From Bartonella henselae str. Houston-1 (lineage in GTDB: Bacteria > Pseudomonadota > Alphaproteobacteria > Rhizobiales > Rhizobiaceae), in contig NC_005956.1 in assembly GCF_000046705.1 (NCBI RefSeq), positions 1,343,501 through 1,407,500 on the forward strand: a stretch of DNA of 64,000 nucleotides, given 5' to 3'. A program made the translations under genes and the position numbers. Under the pieces are notes generated by a model that made no database searches, was not told the origin of the DNA, and saw only the letters and a list, made by a program, of their open reading frames with translations. Positions 1 to 9,474 of the stretch are shown piece after piece. Numbering within the stretch: position 1 is the first letter of the stretch; every line of letters starts with the position of its first letter.

Positions 1-454
1 CGCAAATCTCAAACCGAAAAGAATGTTGATTCTCACCCTGCACAATCATAACAACGATTTCACCCCCACGCGAAACTGTTGCATTTGCAATTAATAACAA
101 ATTAAGCAAAAGTTTGACTTCATTTTTGGGTAAAAGCAAAGCAGGAATTTGCCATTTTAAAGTTGCTTTTTCTTCCTTCATATATTGTTGAGCAACCTGT
201 TCAACGGAACGTGTATCTATTTGTCCTCTACTCGTTCCTGCAAAACCAAAAGCCAATCGGGCAAATTGAAGACGTGCAGAAGCGCTTGCAACAGACCAAC
301 GCACCAATTGCAAAGCATCTTCTTCAGCTCCTCCTTCATCATAGAGCTCCATAGCATTTTGAATAGCACCAACAGGTGAAATCAAATCATGGCAAATACG
401 GCTACAAAGTAAAGCAGCCAAATCGGTAGACTCCAAAGAAACAGCTAGCGTCAT
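1..454 (-). CDS. chpT: Histidine phosphotransferase ChpT, 5' part (cut by window edge)
   Basis: The reverse strand is open from ATG at 454 to the left edge (about 151 residues) and begins MTLAVSLESTDLAALLCSRI. The motif CHDLISPVGAIQNA holds the expected phosphoacceptor His of the ChpT dimerisation helix, and the rest fits the degenerate ATPase-like domain. ChpT is known to relay phosphate from the hybrid kinase CckA to CtrA and CpdR in the alphaproteobacterial cell-cycle pathway. A GGAG lies about 12 bases before the ATG, so the ribosome site is weak or distant. The C-terminal part is outside the window. The family assignment is from motif and layout and is fairly sure. Confidence 0.85.
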   Translation of the reverse strand, partial: MTLAVSLESTDLAALLCSRICHDLISPVGAIQNAMELYDEGGAEEDALQLVRWSVASASARLQFARLAFGFAGTSRGQIDTRSVEQVAQQYMKEEKATLKWQIPALLLPKNEVKLLLNLLLIANATVSRGGEIVVMIVQGENQHSFRFEIC

Positions 455-671
455 AATGATTGAGAACTCCTAAATTTAAAAACAAGCTCTTTTTTAAAAG
501 AAAACTCTTAACATCCAATGCATACATATAGAAACTTTAACAATCACGCTAAATGGTTTTTAGAAACAAATTCAAGAATTTAAACAACCTTACGTATTAT
601 TTTTTATTTGAATCGAATAAAAATGCTAATATTATCTTTTTGTTTGTAACTAAATAAAAGGGAAAATTTCT

Positions 672-1262
672 ATGGCTTTCTCTCTCCTAACACGCTGCTA
701 CAAAAACATTGTATCTGCGATGTTCCTTTTATTCATCACAATAAATACTGTATATGCTCAATCAATAGAACAAAAAGAACCCCATTATTCGCTGCAAGAA
801 ATTATTGATTCCGGTCATATTTTTTTTGGAAAAACTACTAGCGGTATAGCAGTAGCAATTCAAAATATCTTTTCGCAATACGGTTATCCAAATGCCTATA
901 TTTTAGGTGAAGAAGCTTCTGGCGCCTTTTTTGCTGGATTAACCTACGGCGAAGGAAAGCTTTTTACCAAAATCTACGGTCAGCATAAAGTTTTTTGGCA
1001 AGGACCCTCTGTAGGATGGGATTTTGGTGGACAAGGTTCTCGTTTAATGATCTTAGTTTATGATCTTAATAACGTAAATAATTTATGGGGACGCTATGGC
1101 GGTATTTCAGGTTCGGCCTATTTAATAGCAGGTGTTGGTTTTCACGTCCTGAAACGCCAGAATGTTTTATTAGTCCCAATACGTACAGGGATTGGCGCAC
1201 GTCTTGGTATCAATATAGGATATTTAAAATTAACACCTAAACCAACATGGAATCCATTTTAA
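672..1262 (+). CDS. eipA: DUF1134 envelope protein, EipA-like
   Basis: The 196-residue protein has a clear Sec signal peptide (hydrophobic residues about 15-29, cleavage after VYA, then QSIEQ). The mature part is rich in Gly and aromatic residues (GQGSRLMILVYDL, YGGISGSAYLIAGVGFHVLK), which is typical of the DUF1134 family. Brucella EipA is a periplasmic DUF1134 protein needed for envelope integrity; calling this gene its orthologue is inference from family and length. It sits divergently from chpT, and an AAAGGG-type ribosome site lies before the ATG. Only 27 bases separate its stop from the preferred start of the next gene, so the two are probably co-transcribed. Confidence 0.75.
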   Translation: MAFSLLTRCYKNIVSAMFLLFITINTVYAQSIEQKEPHYSLQEIIDSGHIFFGKTTSGIAVAIQNIFSQYGYPNAYILGEEASGAFFAGLTYGEGKLFTKIYGQHKVFWQGPSVGWDFGGQGSRLMILVYDLNNVNNLWGRYGGISGSAYLIAGVGFHVLKRQNVLLVPIRTGIGARLGINIGYLKLTPKPTWNPF

Positions 1263-1289
1263 ATGGACTTTCAATTAAAAAGGGGATGC

Positions 1290-1970
1290 ATGTTTATCCA
1301 ATCACTTCTTTTTTTTATTCTTGGCGTTGCCGCAACTTCTTGGTTGTTAATACTTCTTTCCCCTCTTATTTGGCGCAGAGCGCTCCACTTTGCGCATAAA
1401 GTTGTTTCTGCACAAATTCCATTATCCTTGAATGAAATACAAGCAAACTACGATTTTCTTTGTGCACAACATGCTGTAGAACTAGCGCAAAATGAACAAA
1501 AATACGAATCTTTACAAAAAAAATACGCCCAACAAAAAATACAACTCAGTCAAGTAATAGAACAGCTGTATCAATTGCATTTCCCCACACAAGATACGTC
1601 TTATTCCTCTCATGAAAAAGAAACTATCGCAATAAAGAATGAAAACAGTGCTCTTACAAAAAACACTTTCCTAATGGAGATCAAAACCATGCGTGAAAAA
1701 ATTGCATATTATCAGCAACTTTTACAAGAAATTCAAATCGATAATGACGCTACTTGTCACCATAAACTCCTGGATAAACTACGCGAAGAAACAAAAGAAT
1801 TAGCGGCAACATTAGCTGCTCAAATAGCTCTGCAAGAAAGAGAAGATTCACCCATAAACACATTGATCCAAAATTCTAAAAGCAAAGACGACCTAGCGTC
1901 ACGTATTCGCAAAAAAATAACCTCTAAAAAAACACATCCCTTACATGAGCTGTCTTTTAAAAACGACTGA
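1290..1970 (+). CDS. Membrane-anchored coiled-coil protein of unknown function
   Basis: I do not know a function. I prefer ATG 1290 (MFIQSLLFF, 226 residues) over the upstream ATG at 1263 because AGGGG sits just before it. Residues about 3-25 form one strong N-terminal membrane segment followed by basic residues (IWRRALHFAHK). The rest is hydrophilic, rich in Gln, Glu and Lys, and heptad-like (residues about 50-100 and 130-190), so a long cytoplasmic coiled coil is likely. The pattern LSLNEIQANYDFLCAQHAVE resembles a conserved rhizobial family of membrane proteins that follow their anchor with an EI-x-A-x-x-D-x-L motif. The downstream position next to the eipA-like gene hints at an envelope role, which is inference. 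Confidence 0.7.
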   Translation: MFIQSLLFFILGVAATSWLLILLSPLIWRRALHFAHKVVSAQIPLSLNEIQANYDFLCAQHAVELAQNEQKYESLQKKYAQQKIQLSQVIEQLYQLHFPTQDTSYSSHEKETIAIKNENSALTKNTFLMEIKTMREKIAYYQQLLQEIQIDNDATCHHKLLDKLREETKELAATLAAQIALQEREDSPINTLIQNSKSKDDLASRIRKKITSKKTHPLHELSFKND

Positions 1971-2113
1971 GTATAATTTTCTGCATCAATGAGTGCTCAT
2001 ATTAACTTCATCTTTCATAATTACAAAGAATTTGTTTTCGTATTAAGAGAAAGAAACAAAGAAGCTATTAAATATGCGCTTTGTTGATTAAAGAAAAGTG
2101 CTTCATGTAATTT

Positions 2114-2135
2114 GTAACTTTGTTTTTTAAGTTAC
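2114..2135. terminator. Possible terminator hairpin between convergent genes
   Basis: GTAACTT and AAGTTAC form a 7-bp stem around a T-rich loop. It lies between the end of the coiled-coil gene and the end of the convergent aminotransferase gene. The T tract after the stem is poor in both directions, so this is tentative. Confidence 0.3.
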
Positions 2136-2214
2136 TACTTTTCTAAAACACCTTCAAAGATATCCCCCCAATCAAAGCCTGCTCTTAAATAGCTTGAAAA
2201 GTAAAAGCATTCTT

Positions 2215-3333
2215 TCAAGAATGGTAAAAATCTCTTATTTTCTGGATAATCATATCCTGATCATTTTTTGTCAAATAAGGATGCATTGGTAAACTGAGAA
2301 CACAATCTCTCAGAGATTCAGAAACAGAAAGAGAACCGTTGACATAAGGAAAGTGTTTATAAGCTGGCTGTTGATGCAAAGGAGTTTTATAATAAACCAT
2401 TGTAGGAATAGAATTTTTCTGTAAATAGTCTTGTAATCTATCGCGGTTTTTCACTTTAAGAGTGTATTGTGCATAGGCACAACGAGCATCTTCTGCCACT
2501 TCTGGAACTGTAACAATATCTCTTAAATTATTGGCATAATATTGCGCAATCGCAACACGCTTTTCCATCTCCTCTTCAAATATAACGAACTTTTCTAGCA
2601 AGATTGCAGCTTGAATTGTATCCAAGCGTGAATTCAAACCGATACGCACATTGTCATATTGCGTTTCACCTTTTCCATGAAACAGGATAGAACGTAAAAG
2701 CGCTGCTAAATCATCATCACTGGTCATCATAGCGCCTCCATCGCCATAACACCCTAATGGTTTTGCAGGATAAAAACTTGTCGCAGCCACATCACCAAAA
2801 GCTCCGCACATAATACTACCGCTTCTTCCCCCCATTGATTGAGCAGCATCTTCAATCACAAAAAGATTTTCCTTTGCAGCCACTTGAGCAATTTGCGCAT
2901 AATCGGCAGGAAGCCCGAACAAATCCACAGCAATAATTGCTTTTGGTTTGAGACGTCCCTCTTTTTTAATCATCTCAATTGCTTCACAAAGTTTATCAAC
3001 GTCGATATTAAATGTATCAGACACAACATCAACAAAAACAGGTTCTGCTCCCACCAAAGCAACCACTTCCGCAGTTGCCGAAAACGTGAAGCTAGGACAA
3101 AAAACAGCATCACCTGGCCCAATATTTTTAGCCATAAGAGGCATCTTCAAGGCATCCGTTCCATTGGCACAGGCAATTACATGTTTAACGCCAAGATAAT
3201 CTGCCAATTGCTCTTCAAATTCTGTTACTTTTGGCCCCAAAATGTATTGACCACTGGCAACCACATGCGCAATTGCAGCATTCACTTTATCTTCAATGCG
3301 CGCACGCTGCGCCCCAAGGTCGATAAATTGCAT
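2215..3333 (-). CDS. DegT/DnrJ/EryC1-family PLP-dependent sugar aminotransferase
   Basis: The 372 residues have the standard fold-type I layout of nucleotide-sugar aminotransferases. There is an N-terminal QFIDLGAQRARI start, the ANGTDAL cofactor loop near residue 58, VDLFGLPAD, VIEDAAQSMGG with the cofactor-binding Asp, and SFYPAKPLGCYGDGGAM, in which the Lys of YPAK is the predicted Schiff-base lysine. The family moves an amino group, usually from glutamate, to a keto-sugar nucleotide. The partner dehydrogenase lies 49 bases upstream on the same strand, so the two probably form an operon. Together they resemble the WlbA/WlbC (WbpB/WbpE) steps that make 3-amino uronic-acid sugar nucleotides for surface glycans. 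The exact substrate cannot be read from the sequence, and no acetyltransferase partner is nearby. Confidence 0.88.
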   Translation of the reverse strand: MQFIDLGAQRARIEDKVNAAIAHVVASGQYILGPKVTEFEEQLADYLGVKHVIACANGTDALKMPLMAKNIGPGDAVFCPSFTFSATAEVVALVGAEPVFVDVVSDTFNIDVDKLCEAIEMIKKEGRLKPKAIIAVDLFGLPADYAQIAQVAAKENLFVIEDAAQSMGGRSGSIMCGAFGDVAATSFYPAKPLGCYGDGGAMMTSDDDLAALLRSILFHGKGETQYDNVRIGLNSRLDTIQAAILLEKFVIFEEEMEKRVAIAQYYANNLRDIVTVPEVAEDARCAYAQYTLKVKNRDRLQDYLQKNSIPTMVYYKTPLHQQPAYKHFPYVNGSLSVSESLRDCVLSLPMHPYLTKNDQDMIIQKIRDFYHS

Positions 3334-3382
3334 ATTAACTCCATTGATAATGACAAAAATATAAAAGTGCTACTAATCTCTT

Positions 3383-4339
3383 TTATTTCTGATAATTGAC
3401 ACCAGCAGCAGTTAAAATCCGTAAAATAGCAAGAGCATCATCGCCATTTGTACGAGGCGATTGACGCGTTTCAATACAATGAAGAAAATGCTTTAATTCG
3501 CAAGTAAGCGGTAAATCTTCATAAATATTAATATAACTCAGCTCATCAGTGCTAAAAGCCCACTCTTGATTCTCCTTCCAAACGGCAAAAGGATGAAATG
3601 CCACTTTACGACTCCACGGTTCCATATCATCAAAAACGAGCATAGCCTTTGTCCCAACAACCATTAAACGCCTTTCACGATAGGGGCTAAGGCGTGAAGC
3701 AAAAAGATGACTACGGATACCATTTGGAAAAGCCATATGAATATGAGCGAAATCAGAACACTGATCAATTACAGCAGCCCCCTCTCCACGAACTTCAGAA
3801 GGTTCACATCCTGTCAAAGCCAAAATCATTGAAAGATCATGAGGAGCAAGATCCCATAAAGCATCGCTTTGTGTATGAAATTTTCCAAAACCTAATCGAT
3901 GAGAATAAATATAACACACATCTCCCAGTTCTCCATTTTCCACTAATTCAGATATTTTTTCAAAAGCAGGATGAAAGCGCAAAATATGGCCCACCATAAG
4001 AATCCGTCCGTATTCTCTAGCCGCCTGAACTTGACATTCAGCATCAACAACATCCAAAGCAATTGGTTTTTCAACGAGAACATCTTTACCATTTTTTACA
4101 GCACGCAACACATTTTCTGTATGAAATTGTGGAGGCAGAGCTAATACCAACGCATCAATATCTCTACGAGTAAAAAGATCATCAGGCGCCACAGCATCAA
4201 CGCCATAAAGACTTGCAAAACTTGCAGCACGATCACTATCAACATCAGAAACTGCTGCTAAAGCTCTAAGACTTTGGAGTGTCCGTATATGATTTCCACC
4301 CCAATGACCGCACCCTAAAACCGCTATACGTGGCACCAT
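3383..4339 (-). CDS. Gfo/Idh/MocA-family NAD-dependent sugar dehydrogenase
   Basis: The 318-residue protein starts MVPRIAVLGCGHWGGNHIRT, a Rossmann nucleotide-binding fold (GxGxxG-like). It carries the diagnostic VEKPIALD motif near residue 95, with the catalytic-type Lys, then the alpha/beta substrate domain (HILRFHPAF, LWDLAPHDLSM). The length matches WlbA/WbpB enzymes, which oxidise C3 of UDP-GlcNAc uronic acid. It is the first gene of a probable two-gene operon with the aminotransferase, which fits oxidation followed by transamination. The pathway and surface-polysaccharide role are inference. AGGGTAAGG upstream of the ATG can serve as ribosome site. Confidence 0.85.
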   Translation of the reverse strand: MVPRIAVLGCGHWGGNHIRTLQSLRALAAVSDVDSDRAASFASLYGVDAVAPDDLFTRRDIDALVLALPPQFHTENVLRAVKNGKDVLVEKPIALDVVDAECQVQAAREYGRILMVGHILRFHPAFEKISELVENGELGDVCYIYSHRLGFGKFHTQSDALWDLAPHDLSMILALTGCEPSEVRGEGAAVIDQCSDFAHIHMAFPNGIRSHLFASRLSPYRERRLMVVGTKAMLVFDDMEPWSRKVAFHPFAVWKENQEWAFSTDELSYINIYEDLPLTCELKHFLHCIETRQSPRTNGDDALAILRILTAAGVNYQK

Positions 4340-4504
4340 TTTTATGCCTTACCCTACTCATCATATAAATTATACTTCTCTATACTCCATATCGATGATA
4401 AAATAGAATGACAAGAGAAAAGCTTAAAAACGATGCTTGACATCTGACTATTCTACCTCTTATATCCGCAGAAGATGAAATAAATTACAATCATATTTTT
4501 ATTT

Positions 4505-4581
4505 GGCGGAGTAGCTCAGTAGGTTAGAGCAGAGGAATCATAATCCTTGTGTCGGGGGTTCAAATCCCTCCTCCGCTACCA
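4505..4581 (+). tRNA. tRNA-Met (CAT), elongator type
   Basis: A complete cloverleaf with encoded CCA is visible. Acceptor GGCGGAG pairs with CTCCGCT, the anticodon CAT is at 4539-4541 in a 7-base loop closed by GAGGA/TCCTT, and the T arm is GGGGGTTCAAATCCCTC. It matches the alphaproteobacterial elongator tRNA-Met pattern as I remember it. A lysidine-type tRNA-Ile would also read CAT but usually has a different acceptor stem. Confidence 0.95.
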
Positions 4582-5082
4582 TTTTCTTCATAATTGTTGG
4601 GGAATTTTATACCTTTTTAGCTTGTATCGATTATAACGATTTTTCATTTAAAGCTTTAAAAGAGCTACAGAGCTACCAAGCTTTTCTTTAAATTTCTAAA
4701 GTTTTTGTATTTTTGATAAAAGCTTCTTTAAAATCTATCCCTTCACTGTTTCTAAAATGGCAGTAACCAAAATCTTTTTTAAAACAGATACAATTGTAGA
4801 GTATATAAGGACTCATATACTCTTTAAAAGCATGTTATCTTTTCTTTTCAGAGAATTCCTCATTATTTTCTCTATAAGCATAAGACCATTAATGTCAATT
4901 CAAAACAATAATTAATATAAATAAATTATTTTTAAATTTAATTTAATAATATTTCATAGTATAATAAATAATTCATTTTAATAAATATAAAAATTAAAAA
5001 TAATTTATCTTTATTTTATTTATTATATTATATAAAAAGCTATAGAAAATGAAAGTTATAATTTAAGCAAAGAAAAATACTG
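4582..5082. other. Very AT-rich spacer before the autotransporter remnant
   Basis: No gene is seen. The stretch from about 4900 to 5040 is almost pure A/T. It probably held the promoter of the broken autotransporter downstream, but I cannot assign boxes with confidence. Confidence 0.5.
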
Positions 5083-7819
5083 ATGATAAAAAATTCCTTC
5101 TATTGCGTACAACAGCTGTAGCAATCGTATTTTTCGGAACTCATCTCAATGCACATGCGAAAGTTCTTAAAGTTTCTGATGGAAATAGAAAAAAGATATC
5201 AAACAAAAACTACGATAATCTTCTGGCAACAAAGGGTGGAAAAATCATTGGCAAGCATTTAAGGCTAGGCAGTATTGCTGCTCCAGAAGGAGAATCATAT
5301 TTTGCAACCATTATCATGACGAAAAAACCAACAGTTCTATTGAATTATTGGAAGATACCATGATTGGTGCCCCAATTGGAACTGAACCTTTCTATGGATA
5401 CGGTATTATGGTAAGCAACGGCGGTACATTTAAAATGACAGGAGGCTCTATCAACGTTTATTCAAACGCCGTTAGCCTATCTGGTAATGACAGCGATGAA
5501 AATAAGCTAAAAATGTCATAATAACGAATTCTGAAGCTGATGACATACTAATACGCGCAATAACTACTTATGAAAAAAGTAAACTCACTTTGAAAAATGT
5601 AACTGTTACAGAGGCATAAAGTAGCATAGAAGCAAAGTATCATTCTGAAACAACAGTTTCGGGTGGTTTCTTTGGAGGAAAAATATGGGCAAAAAATGGT
5701 AGCACTATTATTTTAAAAGACGATGTTAAAATAACATCATTCAAGGATGATATAATAAAAAATGGGGAACCAGGTGATAGGCTATACGTAAGCGGTTTTC
5801 AATCCAAAATTACAATGACAGGATGAACAATCATTGCCAAACGAGTCTACTTTTGTTTTAGAAGATGGTGGACAGATTGATACAATAAACACATCGGTAA
5901 TAACAAAGAACAGCAGCATAAAATTTAAAGCATCTCAAAAACGATAAAACCTCAGAAATTAATTTAACGGATACGAAGTTGCTTGTTAAAAATGGTATTG
6001 GAATAAATACAAATCAATCAATCGGTAAAGTTAATCTCAAAAACTCAAAAATCCTTGCTGATACGTTATTCAAAAACGCAATGCAGAAGACAGAGCCTGA
6101 TGGAACTTTTATTTTAACCACAGACCATTCTATCTTACAAGGCGGTGTAAGAAATGATGAAAACGGTAGAACAAGCTTTGATCTAAAAAATAATACAATA
6201 TAGACGTTGAAAATCAATAAACAGGAAAAAGATGATGATGGCAATTTGCTTGATATTGCTCAAAGAGCACACTCTGAAGTGTCTGTACTTAATCTCAATA
6301 ACAGCTCTATTATTTTTGATTCACCAACAGAGGATCATTATCAAACATTGCATATAGGCTCTGGAAAGCCAAACACCACAGCAGTTTATAATGCCTCTGG
6401 GGATGCAAAAATTTATTTCAACACTGCATGGAATGATGATAAGCCAATAGCCAATCAAAAAACTGATTGTCTTCTCATCCATGGAGATTTAAAAGGTTCC
6501 ACAACAGTTTATATCAAAAGCGATTTCAGAGATAAAAATAGTGTTGTAAATACCTCTGATCCTTTAAATACACGCGGCATTTCATTGATTCAAGTTTCTG
6601 GAAAAGCCGAAGAAGACTCCTTCAAATTGGTAAATGATTATACCACAATCAATGGATCACCTGATAAGTATATGGCTACATGCCTATGGACCAGAATCAA
6701 GCCATGGCAAAGCCAATATTGAACAAAACCTGTTTGATAACAATGATGAAAATTTCTGGAATTTCAGTTTGCAACCTGAATTTCTTAATTCTAATCCAAA
6801 CTCTGGCTCTAATCCTGGTCCTAACCCCAGTCCTGGATTACATGTGCATGCCATTGCACTACAAATGGCAAGCTATTTTGTTATGCCAAATGCCCTCTTC
6901 TATACAGGATTGACCGATATGGCTAAACAGAATGTGCTATTAGCCAATAGAAGAATATCTCTCTTGGGAAAAGAGCAAGAAAAACAGAGCGGTTTCTTCT
7001 TATACACACCTATGGAAGTACAGGAAACTTCTCCTCTGAAAGTGCTCCTCGTCAATATGGTTATAGCGGTACTCATCTTCACTACACTGCTCTCCAAGGA
7101 GGTGTTAACTTCGCAGCGCTAGAAGGGCAAAATACCAGCACATATTTCGGCCTTATCGGAACCTATGGACAACTGTCCTTCATTCCAAAGGATATGCAAG
7201 ATGTAAGTAAGAACACGGTGGATAAGTGGTCCCTCACAGCTTATGGCAGTATGCAGGATGACAGGGGTTTCTATCTTGATACGTTGTTGTTCTATGGAAT
7301 CCTAAAAGGAGATATCAACAATGCCATCATTGGCAAAACCGCAAAAGTGAAAAATGCAAAGATATGGAGCATCTCTACCACCATTAGCAAACAATTTGCA
7401 ACCGGTATGGAAAAGGTAACATTCGAACCACAAGCACAACTTGCCTATCAACATTTGATATGTTTGACACTTTTGCAGATGCTGATGGCTTTAAAGTTGA
7501 TATGAACAATCCTCATCAATGGATGATCCGTGTTGGTGGGCGTTTAACCAAAACCGTTACCACCACTGAAAATGGACGTTCTTTTTCCTTCTATGGAAAA
7601 GTAAATGCAACTAAAACTTTTGGCGAAGATCAGACAATCCATATTGATAAAGACTATAAACTTGATCCTATGGGCTCTTTCCTTGAAGGCGAGCTTGGTA
7701 TCAGTGCGCAATTATCACCAGATATCTCGCTTCATGGCGATGTCAATTATCAACAAAAGCTTCAAAAAACCGGTATATCGGGAGCGAGTTTTTCAGGTGG
7801 AATACGCTATCAGTTTTAA
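5083..7819 (+). pseudogene. Degraded Bartonella autotransporter (type V secretion)
   Basis: The reading is broken by several frameshifts and stops but follows one ancestral gene. An N-terminus (MIKNSFY, then after a frame change LRTTAVAIVFFGTHLNAHAK) gives a signal peptide. A repetitive passenger follows (SNGGTFKMTGGSINVYSNAV, SKLTLKNVTVTEA), then a Pro/Ser/Asn linker near 6785-6835 (NPNSGSNPGPNPSP). The beta-domain runs from about 6840 (HVHAIALQMASYFVMP, FYTGLTDMAKQNVLLANRR) to a terminal aromatic residue (GGIRYQF) at 7819. The beta-barrel would insert in the outer membrane and export the passenger. The family looks like the inducible autotransporters of Bartonella (Iba/BafA-like), but the exact member is unclear. 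It ends cleanly before a terminator, so the 3' end is intact and decay is by point changes, not deletion. Confidence 0.85.
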
Positions 7820-7864
7820 GACAAAACTATAAAAACACGCGTATAATAGCCCGTCTATTTTAAC

Positions 7865-7891
7865 AAAAGGCAGCATAGGATGTTGCCTTTT
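7865..7891 (+). terminator. Rho-independent terminator after the autotransporter remnant
   Basis: AAAAGGCAGCAT pairs with ATGTTGCCTTTT (one G-T wobble) around a 3-base loop and ends in a T run. It lies 45 bases after the autotransporter stop. Confidence 0.7.
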
Positions 7892-8104
7892 ATGTATTAA
7901 AATCTGTCTTTTTTCATTAAAAGAAATTTTCTCTTTTCGAGTAACAGAAAACAACCAAAAAATTTGAATAATGAGCATTTGTAATTGAAAGATTCTTACA
8001 AAATCTTTTTATTTTTCAAACAATCACGCTCAATATTTGTGACTAACCTCCTCCTCATACCTCAAAAAACAAAGGTTCCTAAAAATGCCGGTTTGTAAAC
8101 AACC

Positions 8105-8205
8105 CGGCTTCTCTTGGCAGATTTCTACTGTTAACCATTTGTATGATTCACTTCATAAGCTCTACGGGCAAGCCATGCCTTAAATACCTACCACGTTATC
8201 TCAAA
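8105..8205 (-). repeat. Decayed 3' gene end, copy A of a dispersed pair
   Basis: Read on the minus strand this stretch gives FKAWLARRAYEVNHTNG followed by a stop. A second diverged copy at about 41868-41960 gives FRAELIYRAYEVNHINA and a stop in the same position, and the similarity continues about 30 bases past the stop. Both look like the tail of one unknown gene family. No longer coding frame survives here. Confidence 0.5.
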
Positions 8206-8691
8206 ATACTTAATGTATAAAGTCTTACACACCTTATATCACTGTCCTAAACTACAGTGTTTCACGGCATAACTGGATAAATAAACTTTAAAAATGCAAC
8301 GGCGCTAAAACAATAAAAACAAAACAGATGTTATAAAAAATTAAATTTTTTTCCAATGAAATACAAAGCCATTATCCTAACGACCTGTTGTTATTTCTTA
8401 TAATTCAGAAACTCAAAATCCCAATAAAAACTCTTGAATATAAATTTATAATCGCAAAGAAATATGATAAACAATATCAGAAAGGGACGTATTTTATACG
8501 CTACATTTACATTTCACAACGTTGTACGCATATTAGGATAAAAATAATTAAGCGAAAACGTTGCTCAATCAATTTATACCAATAAATTTCTTTAAATATA
8601 AGAACTCTAAGAACAAAAACAACGAAATTCTACATTCAGAAACAAAAACCTCAAATAGAAAAAAACATCTCTCTCTTTTTTGTAAAACCTA
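8206..8691. other. Spacer without recognisable gene
   Basis: Only short ORFs without family features are present. The stretch is AT-rich and probably contains the decayed upstream part of the repeat unit at 8105-8205 and the end of the ABC transporter operon transcript. Confidence 0.4.
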
Positions 8692-9474
8692 TCACACTCT
8701 TTTCTCTCTATGAGCAATAGGTTCAATACTGGCTTCAAAAAACATCTTTGTGTAGTCATTTTCTGCATGTAAATTGCGCAAATCATCATTGCTCAGCTCT
8801 TCAAGAATAATCCCTTTATGCATAATTCCAACACGTTCACAGATGTGTGCAACAACAGCAAGATCGTGAGATACCATTAAATAAGTGAGTTTTCTTTCTT
8901 CTCGTAATGATTTTAATAAGTTTAAAATTTCAGCTTGTACCGAAACATCCAATGCAGATGTTGGCTCATCAAGCAGCAAAACCTCTGGCTCAATAATTAA
9001 AGCGCGTGCAAGAGCAATACGCTGACGTTGTCCTCCAGATAATTCATGCGGATAACGATAAAGAAATGAAGAATTTAAACCAACGGAATTTAAAGCATCA
9101 CATACCCGCTCCTTTGGATTATCCATACCATGAATTTTGAGAGATTCAGAAAGAACAGTATGGACCATTTTTCTTGGATGAAGCGAAGCATAAGGATCTT
9201 GAAAAACCATTTGAATACGACGTAGAAAACCCTTATCTCTTTTTTTGGCGACTTCTTTTCCATCAAAAATCAAACGCCCACTATAGTCTGGTATAAGCCC
9301 AACCAATGTATTCAAAATGGTTGATTTTCCACATCCGGATTCACCAATCAAACCGTAAGCTTCACCACGCTTAATATGAAAATTAACATTTTTTACAACC
9401 GTTACTGCCTTGTGCTTATGCCCAAAGGTTACAGATAAATTAGAAATATCGAGTATATTGTCACAATTGGTCAC
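8692..9474 (-). CDS. Oligopeptide-type ABC transporter ATPase (DppF/OppF-like)
   Basis: The 260 residues carry a full ABC set: Walker A GESGCGKST near residue 43, a Q-loop VFQDPYASLHP, signature LSGGQRQRIALARAL, Walker B VLLLDEPTSALD and the switch His in VSHDLAVV. It is the last gene of a five-gene minus-strand operon and overlaps the preceding ATPase by 4 bases (ATGA), so the two are translationally coupled. With the other ATPase it would power import through the two permeases. Peptide or haem import are both known for this transporter class; the substrate here is not determined. Confidence 0.9.
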   Translation of the reverse strand: MTNCDNILDISNLSVTFGHKHKAVTVVKNVNFHIKRGEAYGLIGESGCGKSTILNTLVGLIPDYSGRLIFDGKEVAKKRDKGFLRRIQMVFQDPYASLHPRKMVHTVLSESLKIHGMDNPKERVCDALNSVGLNSSFLYRYPHELSGGQRQRIALARALIIEPEVLLLDEPTSALDVSVQAEILNLLKSLREERKLTYLMVSHDLAVVAHICERVGIMHKGIILEELSNDDLRNLHAENDYTKMFFEASIEPIAHREKRV

